Assembly (NCBI RefSeq): GCF_014642735.1
Contig: NZ_BMIV01000001.1
Span: 186,001 to 250,000 of the forward strand
Direction of reading: 5' to 3'
DNA: 64,000 bases
Origin: Paracoccus acridae
GTDB taxonomy: Bacteria; Pseudomonadota; Alphaproteobacteria; Rhodobacterales; Rhodobacteraceae
Under the pieces are notes generated by a model. It did no database searches. It was given only the letters and a program-made list of their open reading frames with translations, and was not told the origin of the DNA. The position numbers were made by a program, and so were the translations under genes. Positions 25,262-35,771 of the stretch are shown in pieces. How positions within the stretch are numbered: the first letter of the stretch is position 1; each line of letters opens with the position of its first letter.

Positions 25262-27376
25262 TCAGGGCTTCTTCGCGATGTCACGGATACGAGCAACCTG
25301 CGCGACATCGCTTTCGGCTTCAAGCGCGGTCAGAAGGTTGTGCAGATGTTCCTGGTCGCGCAATTCGACCTCGACCTCGATGCGGTAGAAGTCGGGCTTG
25401 CGGTCCAGGAATTCAAGGTTCGAGATATTGGCCCCCTGCGCGCCGATCAGGCTGCAGATGCGGCCCAGCACCCCGGCATCGTGGCGGATCGTCAGGTGCA
25501 GCACGGTCGAATAGACCGCCGGGTGCCTGCCCGCGCGCCATTGCACATCGACCCAGCGGTCAGGGCTGTCTTCGTATTCCGCAAGAACCGGGCAGTCGAT
25601 GGCATGGATCACCACGCCCTTGCCGCGATAGGTGATGCCGACGATCCGTTCGCCGGGCAGCGGACGGCAGCAGGGCGCACGCTTGAAATCGGCATCGGCC
25701 TCGACCCCGGCGAAGGGGCGGGTGCCGTCGATCTCGTCCTGATGGGCGGCCAGGTCGGGATACAGGACCTGCAGCACCTCCTTGGCTGAATTCTCGGCGC
25801 TGCCGATGCGGGCCAGCAATTCGTCGCCGTCGGCCAGGCCCATCTGCTTGGCGGCGGTGCGCAGCGCCTTGTCGGTCACCTTGCGGCCGACATGTTCGAA
25901 GCTGACGCGCACCAGTTCCCGGCCCAGGCGGATGAAGCGGTCGCGGTCCTCCTCGCGCAGGGACCGGCGGATGGCGGACTTGGCGCGGCCGGTGGCGACG
26001 ATGTCCAGCCAGGTCGATTGCGGGCGCTGCCCCGACGCGGCGATGATATCGACTGACTGGCCGTTCTTCAGCCGCGTCCACAGGGGCACGCGGATCCCGT
26101 CCACCTTGGCGCCGACGCAGGAATTGCCCAGCCGCGTATGGATCGCATAGGCGAAGTCGATGGGCGTCGCCCCCTTGGGAAGCTGGATCACGTCGCCCTT
26201 GGGCGTGAAGCAGAAGACCTGGTCCTGGTACATCTCCAGCTTGACGGCTTCCAGGAACTCGTTGTGGTCCTCGCCCTCCAGCCGGTCGGTCAGGGCGTCG
26301 ATCCATTCGGCGGGATCGACCGCGAAGGGGTTCTTGGTGCGCACCCCGTCGCGATAGGCCCAATGCGCGGCAACCCCGGCCTCGGCCACCTCGTGCATCT
26401 GCCGGGTGCGGATCTGGACCTCGACCCGTTTGCCGTCGCGGCCCGATACGGTGGTATGGATGGACCGATAGCCGTTGGACTTGGGCTGGCTGATATAGTC
26501 CTTGAACCGCCCCGGCACGGCGCGCCACCGCTGGTGGATCACCCCAAGCGCGCGATAGCAGTCCATGTCGGACCGGGTGATGATGCGGAAGCCATAGATG
26601 TCGGACAGCCGGGAAAACGCCAACTGCTTTTCCTGCATCTTGCGCCAAACGGAAAAAGGCTTCTTGGCGCGGCCGAAGACATCGGCCTCGATCCCCTCTC
26701 GTTCCAGTTCGACGCGGATGTCGGCGGTGATCGCCCCGATGATGTCGCCGCTGTCCTTTTGCAGGCTGACGAAGCGGCGGATGATGGAATTGCGCGCCTC
26801 GGGGTTGATGACCTTGAAGGCAAGGTCTTCCAGTTCCTCGCGCATCCACTGCATCCCCATGCGCCCGGCCAGGGGCGCGAAGATGTCCATCGTCTCGCGG
26901 GCCTTCTTGACCTGCTTTTCGGGGCGCATGGACCGGATGGTGCGCATGTTGTGCAGCCGGTCGGCCAGCTTGACCAGGATCACGCGCAGGTCGCGCGACA
27001 TGGCCATGAACAGCTTGCGGAAATTCTCGGCCTGTTTGGACTGCGCGGAGGACAGTTCCAGGTTGGTCAGCTTGGTGACGCCATCGACCAGATCGGCGAT
27101 TTCGGGGCCGAAGGCGGCCGTCAGGTCTTCCTTGGTCGAGCGGGTATCCTCGACCGTGTCGTGCAGAAGGGCGGTGACGATGGTCGCATCGTCCAGCCGC
27201 ATTTCCGTCAGGATGGCGGCGACGGCGATGGGATGGGTGAAGTAAGGCTCGCCCGAATGGCGGAACTGCCCTTCATGCATCCGCATCCCGTATTCATAGG
27301 CGTCGCGGATCAGGCGGGCATTGCTGCGCGGGTTATAGTTGCGGACAAGCGCGATAAGGTCTTCGACGTCGATCAT
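25262..27376 (-). CDS. bifunctional (p)ppGpp synthetase/hydrolase, RelA/SpoT homologue
   Basis: This 704-residue stringent-response enzyme is of the single Rsh type found in alphaproteobacteria. The N-terminal HD hydrolase has FTHPIAVAAIL and TALLHDTVEDT; the HD metal site looks intact. The synthetase has YGFRIITRSDMDCYRALG and FKDYISQPKSNGYRSIHT. A TGS domain (VFCFTPKGDVIQLPKGATPIDFAY) and a C-terminal ACT domain (about 630-700) complete the long-form layout. It lies downstream of rpoZ, as in many proteobacteria. Both activities appear to be encoded. Confidence 0.94.
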   Translation of the reverse strand: MIDVEDLIALVRNYNPRSNARLIRDAYEYGMRMHEGQFRHSGEPYFTHPIAVAAILTEMRLDDATIVTALLHDTVEDTRSTKEDLTAAFGPEIADLVDGVTKLTNLELSSAQSKQAENFRKLFMAMSRDLRVILVKLADRLHNMRTIRSMRPEKQVKKARETMDIFAPLAGRMGMQWMREELEDLAFKVINPEARNSIIRRFVSLQKDSGDIIGAITADIRVELEREGIEADVFGRAKKPFSVWRKMQEKQLAFSRLSDIYGFRIITRSDMDCYRALGVIHQRWRAVPGRFKDYISQPKSNGYRSIHTTVSGRDGKRVEVQIRTRQMHEVAEAGVAAHWAYRDGVRTKNPFAVDPAEWIDALTDRLEGEDHNEFLEAVKLEMYQDQVFCFTPKGDVIQLPKGATPIDFAYAIHTRLGNSCVGAKVDGIRVPLWTRLKNGQSVDIIAASGQRPQSTWLDIVATGRAKSAIRRSLREEDRDRFIRLGRELVRVSFEHVGRKVTDKALRTAAKQMGLADGDELLARIGSAENSAKEVLQVLYPDLAAHQDEIDGTRPFAGVEADADFKRAPCCRPLPGERIVGITYRGKGVVIHAIDCPVLAEYEDSPDRWVDVQWRAGRHPAVYSTVLHLTIRHDAGVLGRICSLIGAQGANISNLEFLDRKPDFYRIEVEVELRDQEHLHNLLTALEAESDVAQVARIRDIAKKP

Positions 27377-27406
27377 TCTTGGCCGAAGACCCCTGTTCGT
27401 GTCGCC

Positions 27407-27760
27407 TTAACGCTGGTTCGCTTCCAGCATCATGCGCAGCATCCGTTCCTCGGATTCCTCGTCGGCGGGCTTGGGCCGATCCACCTCGACCCCCAGCAGC
27501 AGGGCCATGGCGTCTTCTTCCGGCTCATCGACCTCGATCTGGGTCTGGGTCGATTCGATCATCCGTTCGCGCAGGTCGTCCACGGGCTGCGTTTCCTCGG
27601 CGATCTCGCGCAGGGCGACAACGGGGTTCTTGTCGTTGTCGCGGTCCACCGTGGGCGGGCTGCCGGCGGTGATTTCACGCGCACGATGCGAGGCAAGCAT
27701 CACCAGATCAAAGCGGTTCGGGACTTTGTCAACGCAGTCTTCAACCGTTACTCGGGCCAT
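27407..27760 (-). CDS. rpoZ: DNA-directed RNA polymerase omega subunit
   Basis: This 117-residue subunit stabilises the beta-prime subunit and mediates ppGpp sensing with it. The sequence [30 protein letters not shown] is the conserved omega start, followed by [12 protein letters not shown]. An acidic C-terminal tail of about 40 residues is normal for alphaproteobacteria. It is immediately upstream of the Rsh gene, with 30 bp between them. Confidence 0.95.
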   Translation of the reverse strand: MARVTVEDCVDKVPNRFDLVMLASHRAREITAGSPPTVDRDNDKNPVVALREIAEETQPVDDLRERMIESTQTQIEVDEPEEDAMALLLGVEVDRPKPADEESEERMLRMMLEANQR

Positions 27761-27831
27761 GTCTCACCTGTGCAGTTGCGAATCGGATATCCGGGCGGAA
27801 ACCGAGGTTGTGAACGTCATGGCTGGAATTG

Positions 27832-28431
27832 TCAAGAACAGACAAGCCCGCCGCCCGGCGGCAGCGGTGTCATGCCCGACATGGCATCGGGTCCAAGCGC
27901 AGCCAGCATCCGCGACACGCTTAGTCCCGTCAAGGGGTGGCGCCAGCCGGGGGCGATTTCCGCCAGGGGCGCCAGGACGAAGCCGCGGTCCTGCATCCGG
28001 GGATGGGGCAGGATCAACCTGTCGGGGGCCAAGGTCTGCTGGTCGGCTGCGCCAAGCCCCATCCAGTGCCGCACCGTTTCGGGATCCGGCAGGATCAGGC
28101 CGTCAAGCGCGATCAGATCCAGGTCCAGCACCCGCGCCGACCAGCGGCCGGTGCTGCGGTCGCGGCCGAACCGGGCCTCGATCCCGTGCAGGCGGTCCAG
28201 AAGGCTGGCCGCGTCCAATCCCGTGCGGATGGCGGCAACGGCATTGGCGTAATCTGGGCCGGATCCCGCCGGGACGGCGGGGGTCCGCCAGATGCGGCTG
28301 ATGGCCGCTATTGAAATGTTCGGTTCAGCATGCAGAATGTTCAGGGCTTCGCGGAGAGATCGTGCGGGATCGCCTGCGGCGGACGGCAGGTTCGCGCCCA
28401 GGGAAACGATACCGAAAGACAAGTTTTCCAT
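27832..28431 (-). CDS. folK: 2-amino-4-hydroxy-6-hydroxymethyldihydropteridine pyrophosphokinase
   Basis: This 199-residue cytosolic enzyme transfers pyrophosphate from ATP to the pterin alcohol in folate synthesis. Motifs: GIVSLGANLPSA at the start, ISRIWRTPAVPAGSGPDYANAVAAI, RLHGIEARFGRDRS, the catalytic RVLDLDLIALDG, and ILPHPRMQDRGFVLAPLAEIAP. All fit HPPK. A ribosome-binding site (AGGGGCC) precedes the ATG at 28431. It is 71 bp upstream of rpoZ on the same strand and divergent from the NYN gene. Confidence 0.93.
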   Translation of the reverse strand: MENLSFGIVSLGANLPSAAGDPARSLREALNILHAEPNISIAAISRIWRTPAVPAGSGPDYANAVAAIRTGLDAASLLDRLHGIEARFGRDRSTGRWSARVLDLDLIALDGLILPDPETVRHWMGLGAADQQTLAPDRLILPHPRMQDRGFVLAPLAEIAPGWRHPLTGLSVSRMLAALGPDAMSGMTPLPPGGGLVCS

Positions 28432-28524
28432 GAGGCCCCTTTGTTCTATGAAGTCCTGTGTTTAACACGCGTGTGCAAGGTTGCGCGCCCGTCGGACCGC
28501 GCAGTCCCATTGAAGGCAAGTACT

Positions 28525-29079
28525 ATGTTTTACAAGGACGATCGCCTGGCGATCTTCATCGACGGAGCCAACCTTTACGCTTCGGCGAAGGCTCTGGGCT
28601 TCGACATCGACTACAAGCTGCTGCGGCAGGAATTCGACCGGCGCGGCAAGCTGATGCGCGCCTATTACTATACCGCCCTGATGGAGGGCGAGGATTATTC
28701 CCCCATCCGCCCGCTGGTGGATTGGCTACACTACAACGGCTATTGCGTGGTCACGAAGCCCGCCAAGGAATATACCGATACGCTGGGCCGCCGGAAGGTC
28801 AAGGGCAACATGGACATCGAACTGACCATCGACGCCATGCAGCTTGCCCCCCGGCTGGACCATGCCGTGCTGTTTTCGGGTGATGGCGACTTCAAGCCCC
28901 TGATCGAGGCCTTGCAGCGCCAGGGGGTCCGCGTCTCGGTGGTATCCACCATCCGCAGCCAGCCGCCGATGATCGCCGACGACCTGCGCCGGCAGGCCGA
29001 CAACTTCATCGAACTGGACGCCCTGCGTGACATCGTGGGCCGTCCGCCGCGCGAACAGCAGGCGTCGTCGGAAGGCTAA
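28525..29079 (+). CDS. NYN domain (LabA/DUF88) protein, putative nuclease
   Basis: A 184-residue PIN-like NYN protein. The acidic residues of the presumed metal site are in LAIFIDGANLYASAK, GNMDIELTIDAM and VLFSGDGDFKPLIEAL. Members of the family are thought to be metal-dependent RNases. The C-terminal part has VVSTIRSQPPMIADDLRRQAD, the usual end of the domain. The ATG at 28525 is chosen from the family N-terminus (MFYKDDRLAIFID); the frame extends upstream into folK antisense. Function in this organism is not known. Confidence 0.85.
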   Translation: MFYKDDRLAIFIDGANLYASAKALGFDIDYKLLRQEFDRRGKLMRAYYYTALMEGEDYSPIRPLVDWLHYNGYCVVTKPAKEYTDTLGRRKVKGNMDIELTIDAMQLAPRLDHAVLFSGDGDFKPLIEALQRQGVRVSVVSTIRSQPPMIADDLRRQADNFIELDALRDIVGRPPREQQASSEG

Positions 29080-29086
29080 GGCATGT

Positions 29087-29108
29087 CCCGGCCCCGCATG
29101 GGGCCGGG
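29087..29108. terminator. symmetrical hairpin between convergent NYN gene and pyrG
   Basis: A perfect 9-bp stem, CCCGGCCCC (29087-29095) with GGGGCCGGG (29100-29108), around GCAT. There is no T-run on either side, so it may act as a factor-assisted bidirectional terminator. Confidence 0.45.
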
Positions 29109-29116
29109 CAACGGGA

Positions 29117-30760
29117 TCAGACCAGCCGCCCTTCTTCCATCGCGGCCCGTACGAAGCCCGCAAACAGCGGCGCAGGCTCGAAGGGCTTCGACTTCAGTTC
29201 CGGGTGGGACTGCACGCCGATGAACCAAGGGTGGTCGGGATATTCGATCACCTCGGGCAGCTTGCCGTCGGGGGACATGCCCGAAAAGCACAGGCCCGCC
29301 TGTTCAAGCGCTTCGCGATAGGTGGCGTCCACCTCGTAGCGGTGGCGGTGGCGATCCTCGATCTCCGTGGCGCCGCCATAGACTTCGCTGATCTTCGAAT
29401 TGGGCGTCAGGATGGCGGTATAGGCGCCCAGCCGCATGGTGCCGCCCTTGTCGTCGGTCACCTTGCGCTGCACGGTGTAATTGCCCTGCACCCATTCCTT
29501 GAGATGATAGACGACGGGGGTAAAGCGCGTCTTGCCCGCCTCGTGGTCGAATTCCTCGGACCCGGCGTCGGGCATCCCGGCCAGGTTGCGCGCGGCCTCG
29601 ATCACGGCCATCTGCATTCCCAGGCAGATGCCCAGATAGGGCACCTTCTTTTCCCGCGCGTATCTGGCAGCGGCCAGCATCCCCTCGGTCCCGCGTTCGC
29701 CGAAGCCGCCGGGCACGATGATGCCGTGGTATCCGTCCAGAAGATGCGCGCCTTCGCCTTCCAGCTTCTCGCTGTCCACCCAGTCGGCCTTGACGCGAAC
29801 CCGGTTGGCCATGCCGCCATGGGTCAGCGCCTCGGCGATGGATTTATAGGCATCCTCAAGCTGGGTGTATTTCCCGACCACGGCGATGTTCACCTGGCCC
29901 TCGGCATTCTCCAGCCGGTCCATGACGTCTTCCCACTTGGACAGGTCGGGACGCGGGGCGGGGCTGATGGCGAAGGCGTCCAGGACGGCGCGATCCAGGC
30001 CCGCGCGGTGATAGGCCAGCGGCGCCTCGTAGATGGTCTTCAGGTCATAGGCGGGGATCACGGCGTCGGGGCGGACATTGCAGAACAGCGCGATCTTGGC
30101 GCGTTCCTTTTCCGGGATCGGGTGTTCGGACCGGCAGACCAGCACGTCGGGGGCAAGGCCGATGGATTGCAGTTCCTTGACGCTGTGCTGGGTGGGCTTG
30201 GTCTTCAACTCGCCGCTGGCCGCCAGATAGGGCAGCAGCGTCAGGTGCATCAGGATGCACTGGCCGCGCGGGCGTTCGTGGATGAACTGGCGGATCGCCT
30301 CGAAGAAGGGCAGGCCCTCGATGTCGCCGACCGTGCCGCCGATTTCGCAGAGCATGAAATCGACCTCGTCATCGCCGACGGACAGGAAGTCCTTGATCTC
30401 GTTCGTGACGTGGGGGATCACCTGGATGGTCTTGCCCAGGTATTCGCCGCGACGTTCCCGTTCCAGCACGTTGGAATAGATGCGTCCCGAAGACACGCTG
30501 TCGGTGCGGCGCGCGCTGACGCCGGTGAAGCGTTCGTAATGGCCCAGGTCCAGGTCGGTTTCCGCGCCGTCGTCGGTCACGAAGACCTCGCCATGTTCAA
30601 AGGGCGACATGGTGCCGGGATCGACGTTCAGATAGGGGTCCAGCTTGCGCAGTCGCACCGTGAAGCCCCGTGCCTGCAGCAGCGCGCCCAATGCCGCCGA
30701 TGCCAGGCCCTTGCCGAGCGAGGACACGACGCCGCCGGTGATGAAGATGTAACGCGCCAT
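29117..30760 (-). CDS. pyrG: CTP synthase
   Basis: This 547-residue enzyme converts UTP to CTP using glutamine. The N-terminal synthase domain starts [20 protein letters not shown] and has [19 protein letters not shown]. The C-terminal class I amidotransferase domain has the nucleophilic cysteine in [11 protein letters not shown], preceded by [12 protein letters not shown], and His/Glu in [12 protein letters not shown]. Length and motif spacing are normal. It lies downstream of secG on the same strand, 165 bp away. Confidence 0.97.
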   Translation of the reverse strand: MARYIFITGGVVSSLGKGLASAALGALLQARGFTVRLRKLDPYLNVDPGTMSPFEHGEVFVTDDGAETDLDLGHYERFTGVSARRTDSVSSGRIYSNVLERERRGEYLGKTIQVIPHVTNEIKDFLSVGDDEVDFMLCEIGGTVGDIEGLPFFEAIRQFIHERPRGQCILMHLTLLPYLAASGELKTKPTQHSVKELQSIGLAPDVLVCRSEHPIPEKERAKIALFCNVRPDAVIPAYDLKTIYEAPLAYHRAGLDRAVLDAFAISPAPRPDLSKWEDVMDRLENAEGQVNIAVVGKYTQLEDAYKSIAEALTHGGMANRVRVKADWVDSEKLEGEGAHLLDGYHGIIVPGGFGERGTEGMLAAARYAREKKVPYLGICLGMQMAVIEAARNLAGMPDAGSEEFDHEAGKTRFTPVVYHLKEWVQGNYTVQRKVTDDKGGTMRLGAYTAILTPNSKISEVYGGATEIEDRHRHRYEVDATYREALEQAGLCFSGMSPDGKLPEVIEYPDHPWFIGVQSHPELKSKPFEPAPLFAGFVRAAMEEGRLV

Positions 30761-30925
30761 GAAGGCCCCCGTGATTCCTGAAAGCGTGATTTCGCAAGTT
30801 CAAAATGGTTGCGGGTCCTGCGACCTGCATCACGGGACCCGAGATATAGCCGATTCGCCCCGTGGTCGCAAGGAACCGCAAGTTGATGTGGGGGCGGGAT
30901 CAGCCGCCCCTAGTTGTGGTGTGAC

Positions 30926-31480
30926 TTAGTTCGCCGGGGCTTGGGCCGGGGCGACGGGCGCCGGGGCCTCGGGCTGGGCCGGGGTGGCGGCCTGCGGTTC
31001 TGCGGGCTGGGTCGCTGCGGGTTCGGCGGGTGCCGGGGTCGCAGGCTCGGCCGCAGGCGGGGCCACGGGTTCGACCGCGGGTGCCGCAGCCTCGGGCGCG
31101 GCGGTGTCAGCCGCAGGCGCATCGGGCGCGGGCGGGGTCAGGGGATCGCCGCCGGTCGTGGAGGAGGGCGGCGGAACATAGGCCGGGGCCGCCGGCAGCG
31201 TGGATTCCTGGCGGCTGGCCGGAACGCCCAACTGGTCCATGATCGAGCTGTTGGACACCTGCCGCGCGGCGATGATGGTCAGCGCGATCGAGGTCACGAA
31301 CAGCGCGATGCCGAAGAACCAGGTCAGCCGGGTCAGGGCGTTCGCGGCCTGCCGGCCGGTCATCACGCCGCCGCCACCGCCGCCCATGCCAAGCCCGCCA
31401 CCCTCGGACCGTTGCAGCAGCACCACGCCGGTGAGCAGCACGGCAAGGATCAGATGGATGGTCAGGACGACGTTTTCCAC
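30926..31480 (-). CDS. secG: preprotein translocase subunit SecG with long Ala/Pro/Glu-rich tail
   Basis: This is an inner-membrane subunit of the SecYEG channel. The first 75 residues are a standard SecG: membrane segment [20 protein letters not shown], glycine stretch [17 protein letters not shown], and second membrane segment [17 protein letters not shown]. About 105 residues then follow, rich in Ala, Pro, Glu and Thr, as repeated APA/PEA blocks of low complexity. Total length is 184. Translation starts at GTG. A 7-bp GC-rich hairpin lies just after the stop (30891-30910). Confidence 0.92.
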   Translation of the reverse strand: MENVVLTIHLILAVLLTGVVLLQRSEGGGLGMGGGGGGVMTGRQAANALTRLTWFFGIALFVTSIALTIIAARQVSNSSIMDQLGVPASRQESTLPAAPAYVPPPSSTTGGDPLTPPAPDAPAADTAAPEAAAPAVEPVAPPAAEPATPAPAEPAATQPAEPQAATPAQPEAPAPVAPAQAPAN

Positions 31481-31552
31481 GGCTTTCGGCCTTTCGCTTT
31501 CGGACGCGCCTATCTAGTCATCCGGGCAGATGTTGGCAAGCAGAGTAAACCC

Positions 31553-32986
31553 ATGCCCGCGCTGATGATCCAGGGCACCGGATCGAATGTCGGAAAGTCG
31601 CTGCTGGTGGCGGGCCTGTGCCGCGCCGCGCGCAACCGGGGCCTGTCGGTCGCGCCCTTCAAGCCGCAGAACATGTCGAACAACGCAGCCGTGACAGCGG
31701 ATGGCGGGGAAATCGGCCGGGCGCAGGCGCTCCAGGCCCGCGCCTGCGGGCTGGAACCGCTGGCCGACATGAACCCGGTGCTGCTGAAGCCCGAAACGGA
31801 TACCGGCGCGCAGGTGATCCTGCAGGGCCGCGCCATCGCGCGCGCCGAGGCGCGAGATTATGCGACGCTGCGTCCCCGGTTGCTGGCGGGCGTGCTGGAC
31901 AGCTTCGCCCGCCTCTCCGCCGCCCATGACCTTGTGATCGTCGAAGGCGCAGGCAGCCCGGCCGAGGTGAACCTGCGCCCCCGCGACATCGCCAACATGG
32001 GCTTCGCGCGGGCAGCACGGGTGCCCGTGGTGCTGGCGGGCGATATCGATCGGGGCGGGGTGATCGCGCAGATCGTGGGCACGCAGGCGGTGATCGACCC
32101 AGCCGACGCCGCGACGATCCGGGGCTTTCTGGTCAACAAGTTCCGGGGCGACCTGCGCCTGTTCGACGACGGCTACCGGATGATTGAGGGGGCGACCGGC
32201 TGGCGGGGCTTCGGCGTTTTGCCCTGGTTCGCGGACGCGCACCGCCTGCCGTCCGAGGATGCGGTGGATCTGCGAGCCTCGGCCGGGCAGGGGCTGCATG
32301 TGGTCTGCCTGTGCCTGTCGCGGATCGCCAATTTCGACGACCTGGACCCGCTGGCGGCGGAACCCGGGGTGCGCCTGACCATGCTGGGTCCGGGCCGGGC
32401 GATTCCCGGCGATGCCGACGTGGTGGTGATCCCCGGCACGAAATCGACGCTGGGGGATCTCGCCTTCCTGCGCGCGCAGGGCTGGGACATCGACCTTGCC
32501 GCTCATGTGCGGCGGGGCGGGCATGTGCTGGGTCTCTGCGGCGGCTTCCAGATGCTGGGGCGGGTGGTCCGCGATCCCTTGGGCAGTGATGGCGTCGCAG
32601 GAGAGGTCGCGGGCCTTGGGCTTCTGGACGTCGAAACGGTCATGGCGCCCGACAAGCGGCTGGAACGCGTGACCGGGACCGCGCTGGGACAGACCGTCAC
32701 CGGATACGAGATCCACATGGGCCGCACCACCGGCCCCGATTGCGCGCGGCCCTTGGCCCATGTTCCCGGCCCCGACGGTGCTGTCAGCCGCGACGGGCGG
32801 ATCATGGGCACCTATCTGCACGGGCTGTTTTCCGACGACGGCTTCCGGGCCGCCTGGCTGGCGCGGCTGGGCGCGGCATCGCAGCCGGGATATGAGGCAG
32901 GGGTCGATCAGGCGCTGGACGATCTGGCCGACCACCTCGAGGCGCATCTGGACGTGGGCGGGCTGCTGGCGGTTGCCGGTTTGTGA
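31553..32986 (+). CDS. cobQ: adenosylcobyric acid synthase (glutamine-hydrolysing)
   Basis: This 477-residue enzyme amidates four side chains of the corrin ring in cobalamin synthesis. The N-terminal dethiobiotin-synthetase-like domain has [22 protein letters not shown] and [31 protein letters not shown] is also typical. The C-terminal glutamine amidotransferase domain has the nucleophilic cysteine in [16 protein letters not shown]. The ATG at 31553 fits the family start. The frame runs far upstream antisense to secG and must be ignored. No cobalamin riboswitch is visible in the 72-bp leader. Confidence 0.93.
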   Translation: MPALMIQGTGSNVGKSLLVAGLCRAARNRGLSVAPFKPQNMSNNAAVTADGGEIGRAQALQARACGLEPLADMNPVLLKPETDTGAQVILQGRAIARAEARDYATLRPRLLAGVLDSFARLSAAHDLVIVEGAGSPAEVNLRPRDIANMGFARAARVPVVLAGDIDRGGVIAQIVGTQAVIDPADAATIRGFLVNKFRGDLRLFDDGYRMIEGATGWRGFGVLPWFADAHRLPSEDAVDLRASAGQGLHVVCLCLSRIANFDDLDPLAAEPGVRLTMLGPGRAIPGDADVVVIPGTKSTLGDLAFLRAQGWDIDLAAHVRRGGHVLGLCGGFQMLGRVVRDPLGSDGVAGEVAGLGLLDVETVMAPDKRLERVTGTALGQTVTGYEIHMGRTTGPDCARPLAHVPGPDGAVSRDGRIMGTYLHGLFSDDGFRAAWLARLGAASQPGYEAGVDQALDDLADHLEAHLDVGGLLAVAGL

Positions 32987-33033
32987 CGGGCTTGACGCTG
33001 GACGAAGCGGCCCCGGCGCGCTACCTCGGGGGG

Positions 33034-33990
33034 ATGGAACACGCAAAGCCCCCCCTGATGCTGTATCTTGCCGCCCCGCGCGGTTTTTGCGCGGGCGTGG
33101 ACCGCGCGATCAAGATCGTGGAACTGGCGCTGCAGAAATGGGGCGCCCCCGTCTATGTCCGGCACGAGATCGTTCACAACAAGTTCGTAGTGGACGGGTT
33201 GCGCGACCAGGGCGCGGTCTTTGTCGAGGAACTGGACGACGTGCCCGACGACCGCCCGGTGATCTTTTCCGCCCATGGCGTGCCCAAGGCGGTGCCCGCC
33301 GAGGCGCGGCGGCGCAACATGATCCATGTGGACGCGACCTGCCCGCTGGTGACCAAGGTCCATAACGAGGCCGCGCGCCATCACGCCGAGGGCCTGCAGA
33401 TGGTGATGATCGGCCATGCCGGCCATCCCGAGGTCCTGGGCACCATGGGCCAGTTGCCCGAGGGCGAAGTGATCCTGGTCGAGACGGTCGAGGATGTGGC
33501 GCGGATCACGCCCCGCGATCCCGAACGGCTGGCCTTCATCACCCAGACCACCCTGTCGGTCGATGACACGGCGGAAATCGTGGCGGCCTTGCAGGCGCGG
33601 TTTCCGGCCATTGCCGGTCCGGCAAAGGAAGACATCTGCTATGCCACCACCAACCGGCAGGCGGCGGTCAAGGCGGTCGCGCCCAAGATCGACGCGCTGC
33701 TGGTGATCGGGGCGCCGAATTCGTCCAATTCCAAGCGCCTCGTCGAGGTCGGTCGGGCGGCGGGCTGCGCCTATTCGCAGCTTGTGATGCGCGCCGACCA
33801 GATCGACTGGCGCGCCATCGACGGGGCGACCGCCGTGGGCGTCACCGCAGGAGCAAGCGCGCCCGAGGTCTTGGTGAACGAGGTGATCGACGCTTTCCGC
33901 GCGCGCTATGACGTGACGGTCGAGATCGTCGAGACGGCGCAGGAGAATGTGGAATTCAAGGTGCCGAAGGTCTTGCGGGAAACCGCCTGA
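33034..33990 (+). CDS. ispH: 4-hydroxy-3-methylbut-2-enyl diphosphate reductase
   Basis: This 318-residue [4Fe-4S] enzyme makes IPP and DMAPP in the last step of the MEP pathway. The three cluster cysteines are in [27 protein letters not shown] and [31 protein letters not shown] and the [10 protein letters not shown] region also match. The ATG at 33034 gives the family's usual start, so I prefer it to a GTG at 32983 that overlaps the cobQ stop and would add 17 residues; the ribosome-binding site is weak for either. Confidence 0.94.
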   Translation: MEHAKPPLMLYLAAPRGFCAGVDRAIKIVELALQKWGAPVYVRHEIVHNKFVVDGLRDQGAVFVEELDDVPDDRPVIFSAHGVPKAVPAEARRRNMIHVDATCPLVTKVHNEAARHHAEGLQMVMIGHAGHPEVLGTMGQLPEGEVILVETVEDVARITPRDPERLAFITQTTLSVDDTAEIVAALQARFPAIAGPAKEDICYATTNRQAAVKAVAPKIDALLVIGAPNSSNSKRLVEVGRAAGCAYSQLVMRADQIDWRAIDGATAVGVTAGASAPEVLVNEVIDAFRARYDVTVEIVETAQENVEFKVPKVLRETA

Positions 33991-34002
33991 GGCACGCATG
34001 CG

Positions 34003-34051
34003 CCGGGGGCGCTTCGCCCCCCGGACCCCCCGAGGATATTTGGACACAAGA
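34003..34051 (+). repeat. interspersed palindromic repeat, copy 2 (upstream of GST gene)
   Basis: CCGGGGGC (34003-34010), loop GCTTC, then GCCCCCCGG and ACCCCCCGAGGATATTTG followed by ACACAAGAG. It matches the copy at 10286-10335 except for one extra C and the loop. Its tail runs to within two bases of the downstream ATG. Confidence 0.75.
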
Positions 34052-34052
34052 G

Positions 34053-34667
34053 ATGCCAGGGATGCGGCTTTATTCCATGCCTTCGTCGGGCAACAGCTAC
34101 AAGGTGCGGCTGCTGCTGGCGCTGTTGGGGCGGACGGTCGAAACGGTTGACGTCGAATACATGACCGAGGCGCTGGAGGGGGCCAAGGCCTTGGGGCGGC
34201 TGCCCTTCGGCAAGGCACCGGTGCTGGAACTGGATGACGGGCGGCTGCTGCCCGAATCGAATGCGATCCTGTGCTGGCTGGGCGAGGGGACGGGCTTCGT
34301 GCCCGCCGATCCCTTTGCGCGGGCCGAGATGCTGTCCTGGATGTTCTGGGAACAGAACCAGCACGAAGGGGTGATCGCCGTGCGCGCCGCCTTGCGGACC
34401 TATCCCCATCGCCGCGCCCAGGCCACGCCCGAGCGGATGGAGGCGCTGCTGGACAGCGGCCACGCGCTGCTGCAGGTGATGGAGGACCGGCTGGCGGGGC
34501 GCGACTGGCTGGTGGGCGATGCGGCCAGCCTGGCCGATATTTGCCTTTACGCCTATACCCATACAGCGGGCGAACGGGGCGGCTTCGACATGGCGCGCTT
34601 TCCTGCCGTCAATGCATGGCTGGCCCGCGTGGCGGCCCTTCCGGGATATGTGGGGTTGGATGGCTGA
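34053..34667 (+). CDS. glutathione S-transferase family protein
   Basis: A 204-residue cytosolic GST. The N-terminal thioredoxin-like domain starts [22 protein letters not shown] and has [22 protein letters not shown] with the glutathione-binding Ser. The helical C-terminal domain has [22 protein letters not shown], the N-capping Asp motif. The candidate catalytic residue in the first loop is a Ser (SSGNS). Substrate cannot be predicted. The start lies directly after the palindromic repeat; the 3' end overlaps rnhA by eight bases. Confidence 0.88.
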   Translation: MPGMRLYSMPSSGNSYKVRLLLALLGRTVETVDVEYMTEALEGAKALGRLPFGKAPVLELDDGRLLPESNAILCWLGEGTGFVPADPFARAEMLSWMFWEQNQHEGVIAVRAALRTYPHRRAQATPERMEALLDSGHALLQVMEDRLAGRDWLVGDAASLADICLYAYTHTAGERGGFDMARFPAVNAWLARVAALPGYVGLDG

Positions 34668-35127
34668 GCTTTTCGCCTGGACCGACGGCGCCTGCAGCGG
34701 CAATCCCGGCCCCGGCGGCTGGGGCGTTCTGATGCGCGCCATGGATGGCGGCAGGATCGTCAAGGAACGCGAGCTTGCCGGAGGCGAGGCGCTGACCACC
34801 AACAACCGGATGGAACTGATGGCCGCGATTTCCGCGCTCGAGGTGCTGGCGCGGCCAAGCACGATCACCATCACCACCGACAGCGCCTATGTGAAGAACG
34901 GCGTGACCCAGTGGATCCACGGCTGGAAGCGGAACGGCTGGAAGACCGCCGACCGCAAGCCCGTCAAGAACGCCGAATTGTGGCAGCGCCTGGACGAGGC
35001 GCAGCGCCGCCACACCGTCACCTGGGCCTGGATCAAGGGCCATGCCGGCCATCCCGAAAACGAGCGCGCCGACGAACTGGCGCGGGGCGGCATGGCGCCC
35101 TTCAAGCCCGCCAAGGCCGCCGGGTGA
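34660..35127 (+). CDS. rnhA: ribonuclease HI
   Basis: This 155-residue endonuclease cuts the RNA strand of RNA-DNA hybrids. All catalytic acids are present: Asp in [17 protein letters not shown], Glu in [10 protein letters not shown], Asp in TDSAYVKNG and Asp in [10 protein letters not shown]. The basic handle [20 protein letters not shown] is complete, and [10 protein letters not shown] has the catalytic His. Length is normal. The start overlaps the GST gene and the stop overlaps the next gene by four bases (GTGA). Confidence 0.96.
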   Translation: MAELFAWTDGACSGNPGPGGWGVLMRAMDGGRIVKERELAGGEALTTNNRMELMAAISALEVLARPSTITITTDSAYVKNGVTQWIHGWKRNGWKTADRKPVKNAELWQRLDEAQRRHTVTWAWIKGHAGHPENERADELARGGMAPFKPAKAAG

Positions 35128-35771
35128 CGCAGGGCGTCCTGATCCCGCTGCTGGATTACGCGGCGGTTCTGGTCTTTGCCCTGACCGGCGCCCTGGTCGC
35201 CAGCCGGGCGCAGCTGGATCTGGTGGGCTTCATCTTCTTCGCCACCCTGACCGGGATCGGCGGCGGCACGGTGCGCGACCTGGTCCTGAACCGCGACACG
35301 GTCTTCTGGGTGGGCCAACCGGAACTGATCCTGCTGACCTCGGGCGCGGCGGTGCTGGTCTTCTTCACCGCGCATCTGTTCGAAAGCCGCTATCGCCTGA
35401 TCGTCTGGCTGGATGCCTTTGCCTTGGCCGTGGCCGTCCCGGCAGGCGCGGGGGCTGCCCTTGCAATGGGCGTCAGCCCGGTCGTCGTGGTGGCGATGGG
35501 CGTCGTCACCGGCACCTTCGGCGGGCTGATCCGCGACGTGGTGGGCAACGAACTGCCCATGGTCCTGAGGCAGGGAGAGCTTTATGTCACCGCGGCCTTT
35601 GGCGGCGCGGTCGTCGCCGTGGCGCTGATCGGCGTGGGGATGCCCCGGCCGATGGCGCTGATCTTCTGCGGGCTTGTGGTCATGGCCCTGCGCGCGGGCA
35701 GCCTGTTGCTGGGGTGGAGCCTGCCGACCTATCGCGCCCGTCCGCCCAGGACCGACAGGAACAACAGCTAG
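35124..35771 (+). CDS. trimeric intracellular cation channel family protein (TRIC/YadS)
   Basis: A 215-residue inner-membrane protein with about seven membrane segments. It contains the internal duplication typical of the UPF0126/TRIC family: [20 protein letters not shown] in the first half and [20 protein letters not shown] in the second. Bacterial TRIC homologues form cation channels; glycine transport has also been reported for relatives. Translation starts at GTG inside the rnhA stop. The stop shares CTAG with the convergent globin gene. Confidence 0.85.
   Translation: MTQGVLIPLLDYAAVLVFALTGALVASRAQLDLVGFIFFATLTGIGGGTVRDLVLNRDTVFWVGQPELILLTSGAAVLVFFTAHLFESRYRLIVWLDAFALAVAVPAGAGAALAMGVSPVVVVAMGVVTGTFGGLIRDVVGNELPMVLRQGELYVTAAFGGAVVAVALIGVGMPRPMALIFCGLVVMALRAGSLLLGWSLPTYRARPPRTDRNNS

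Noticed and set aside
31481..31552. Cobalamin riboswitch upstream of cobQ
   Set aside because: The 72-bp leader is too short and shows no B12-box-like sequence.
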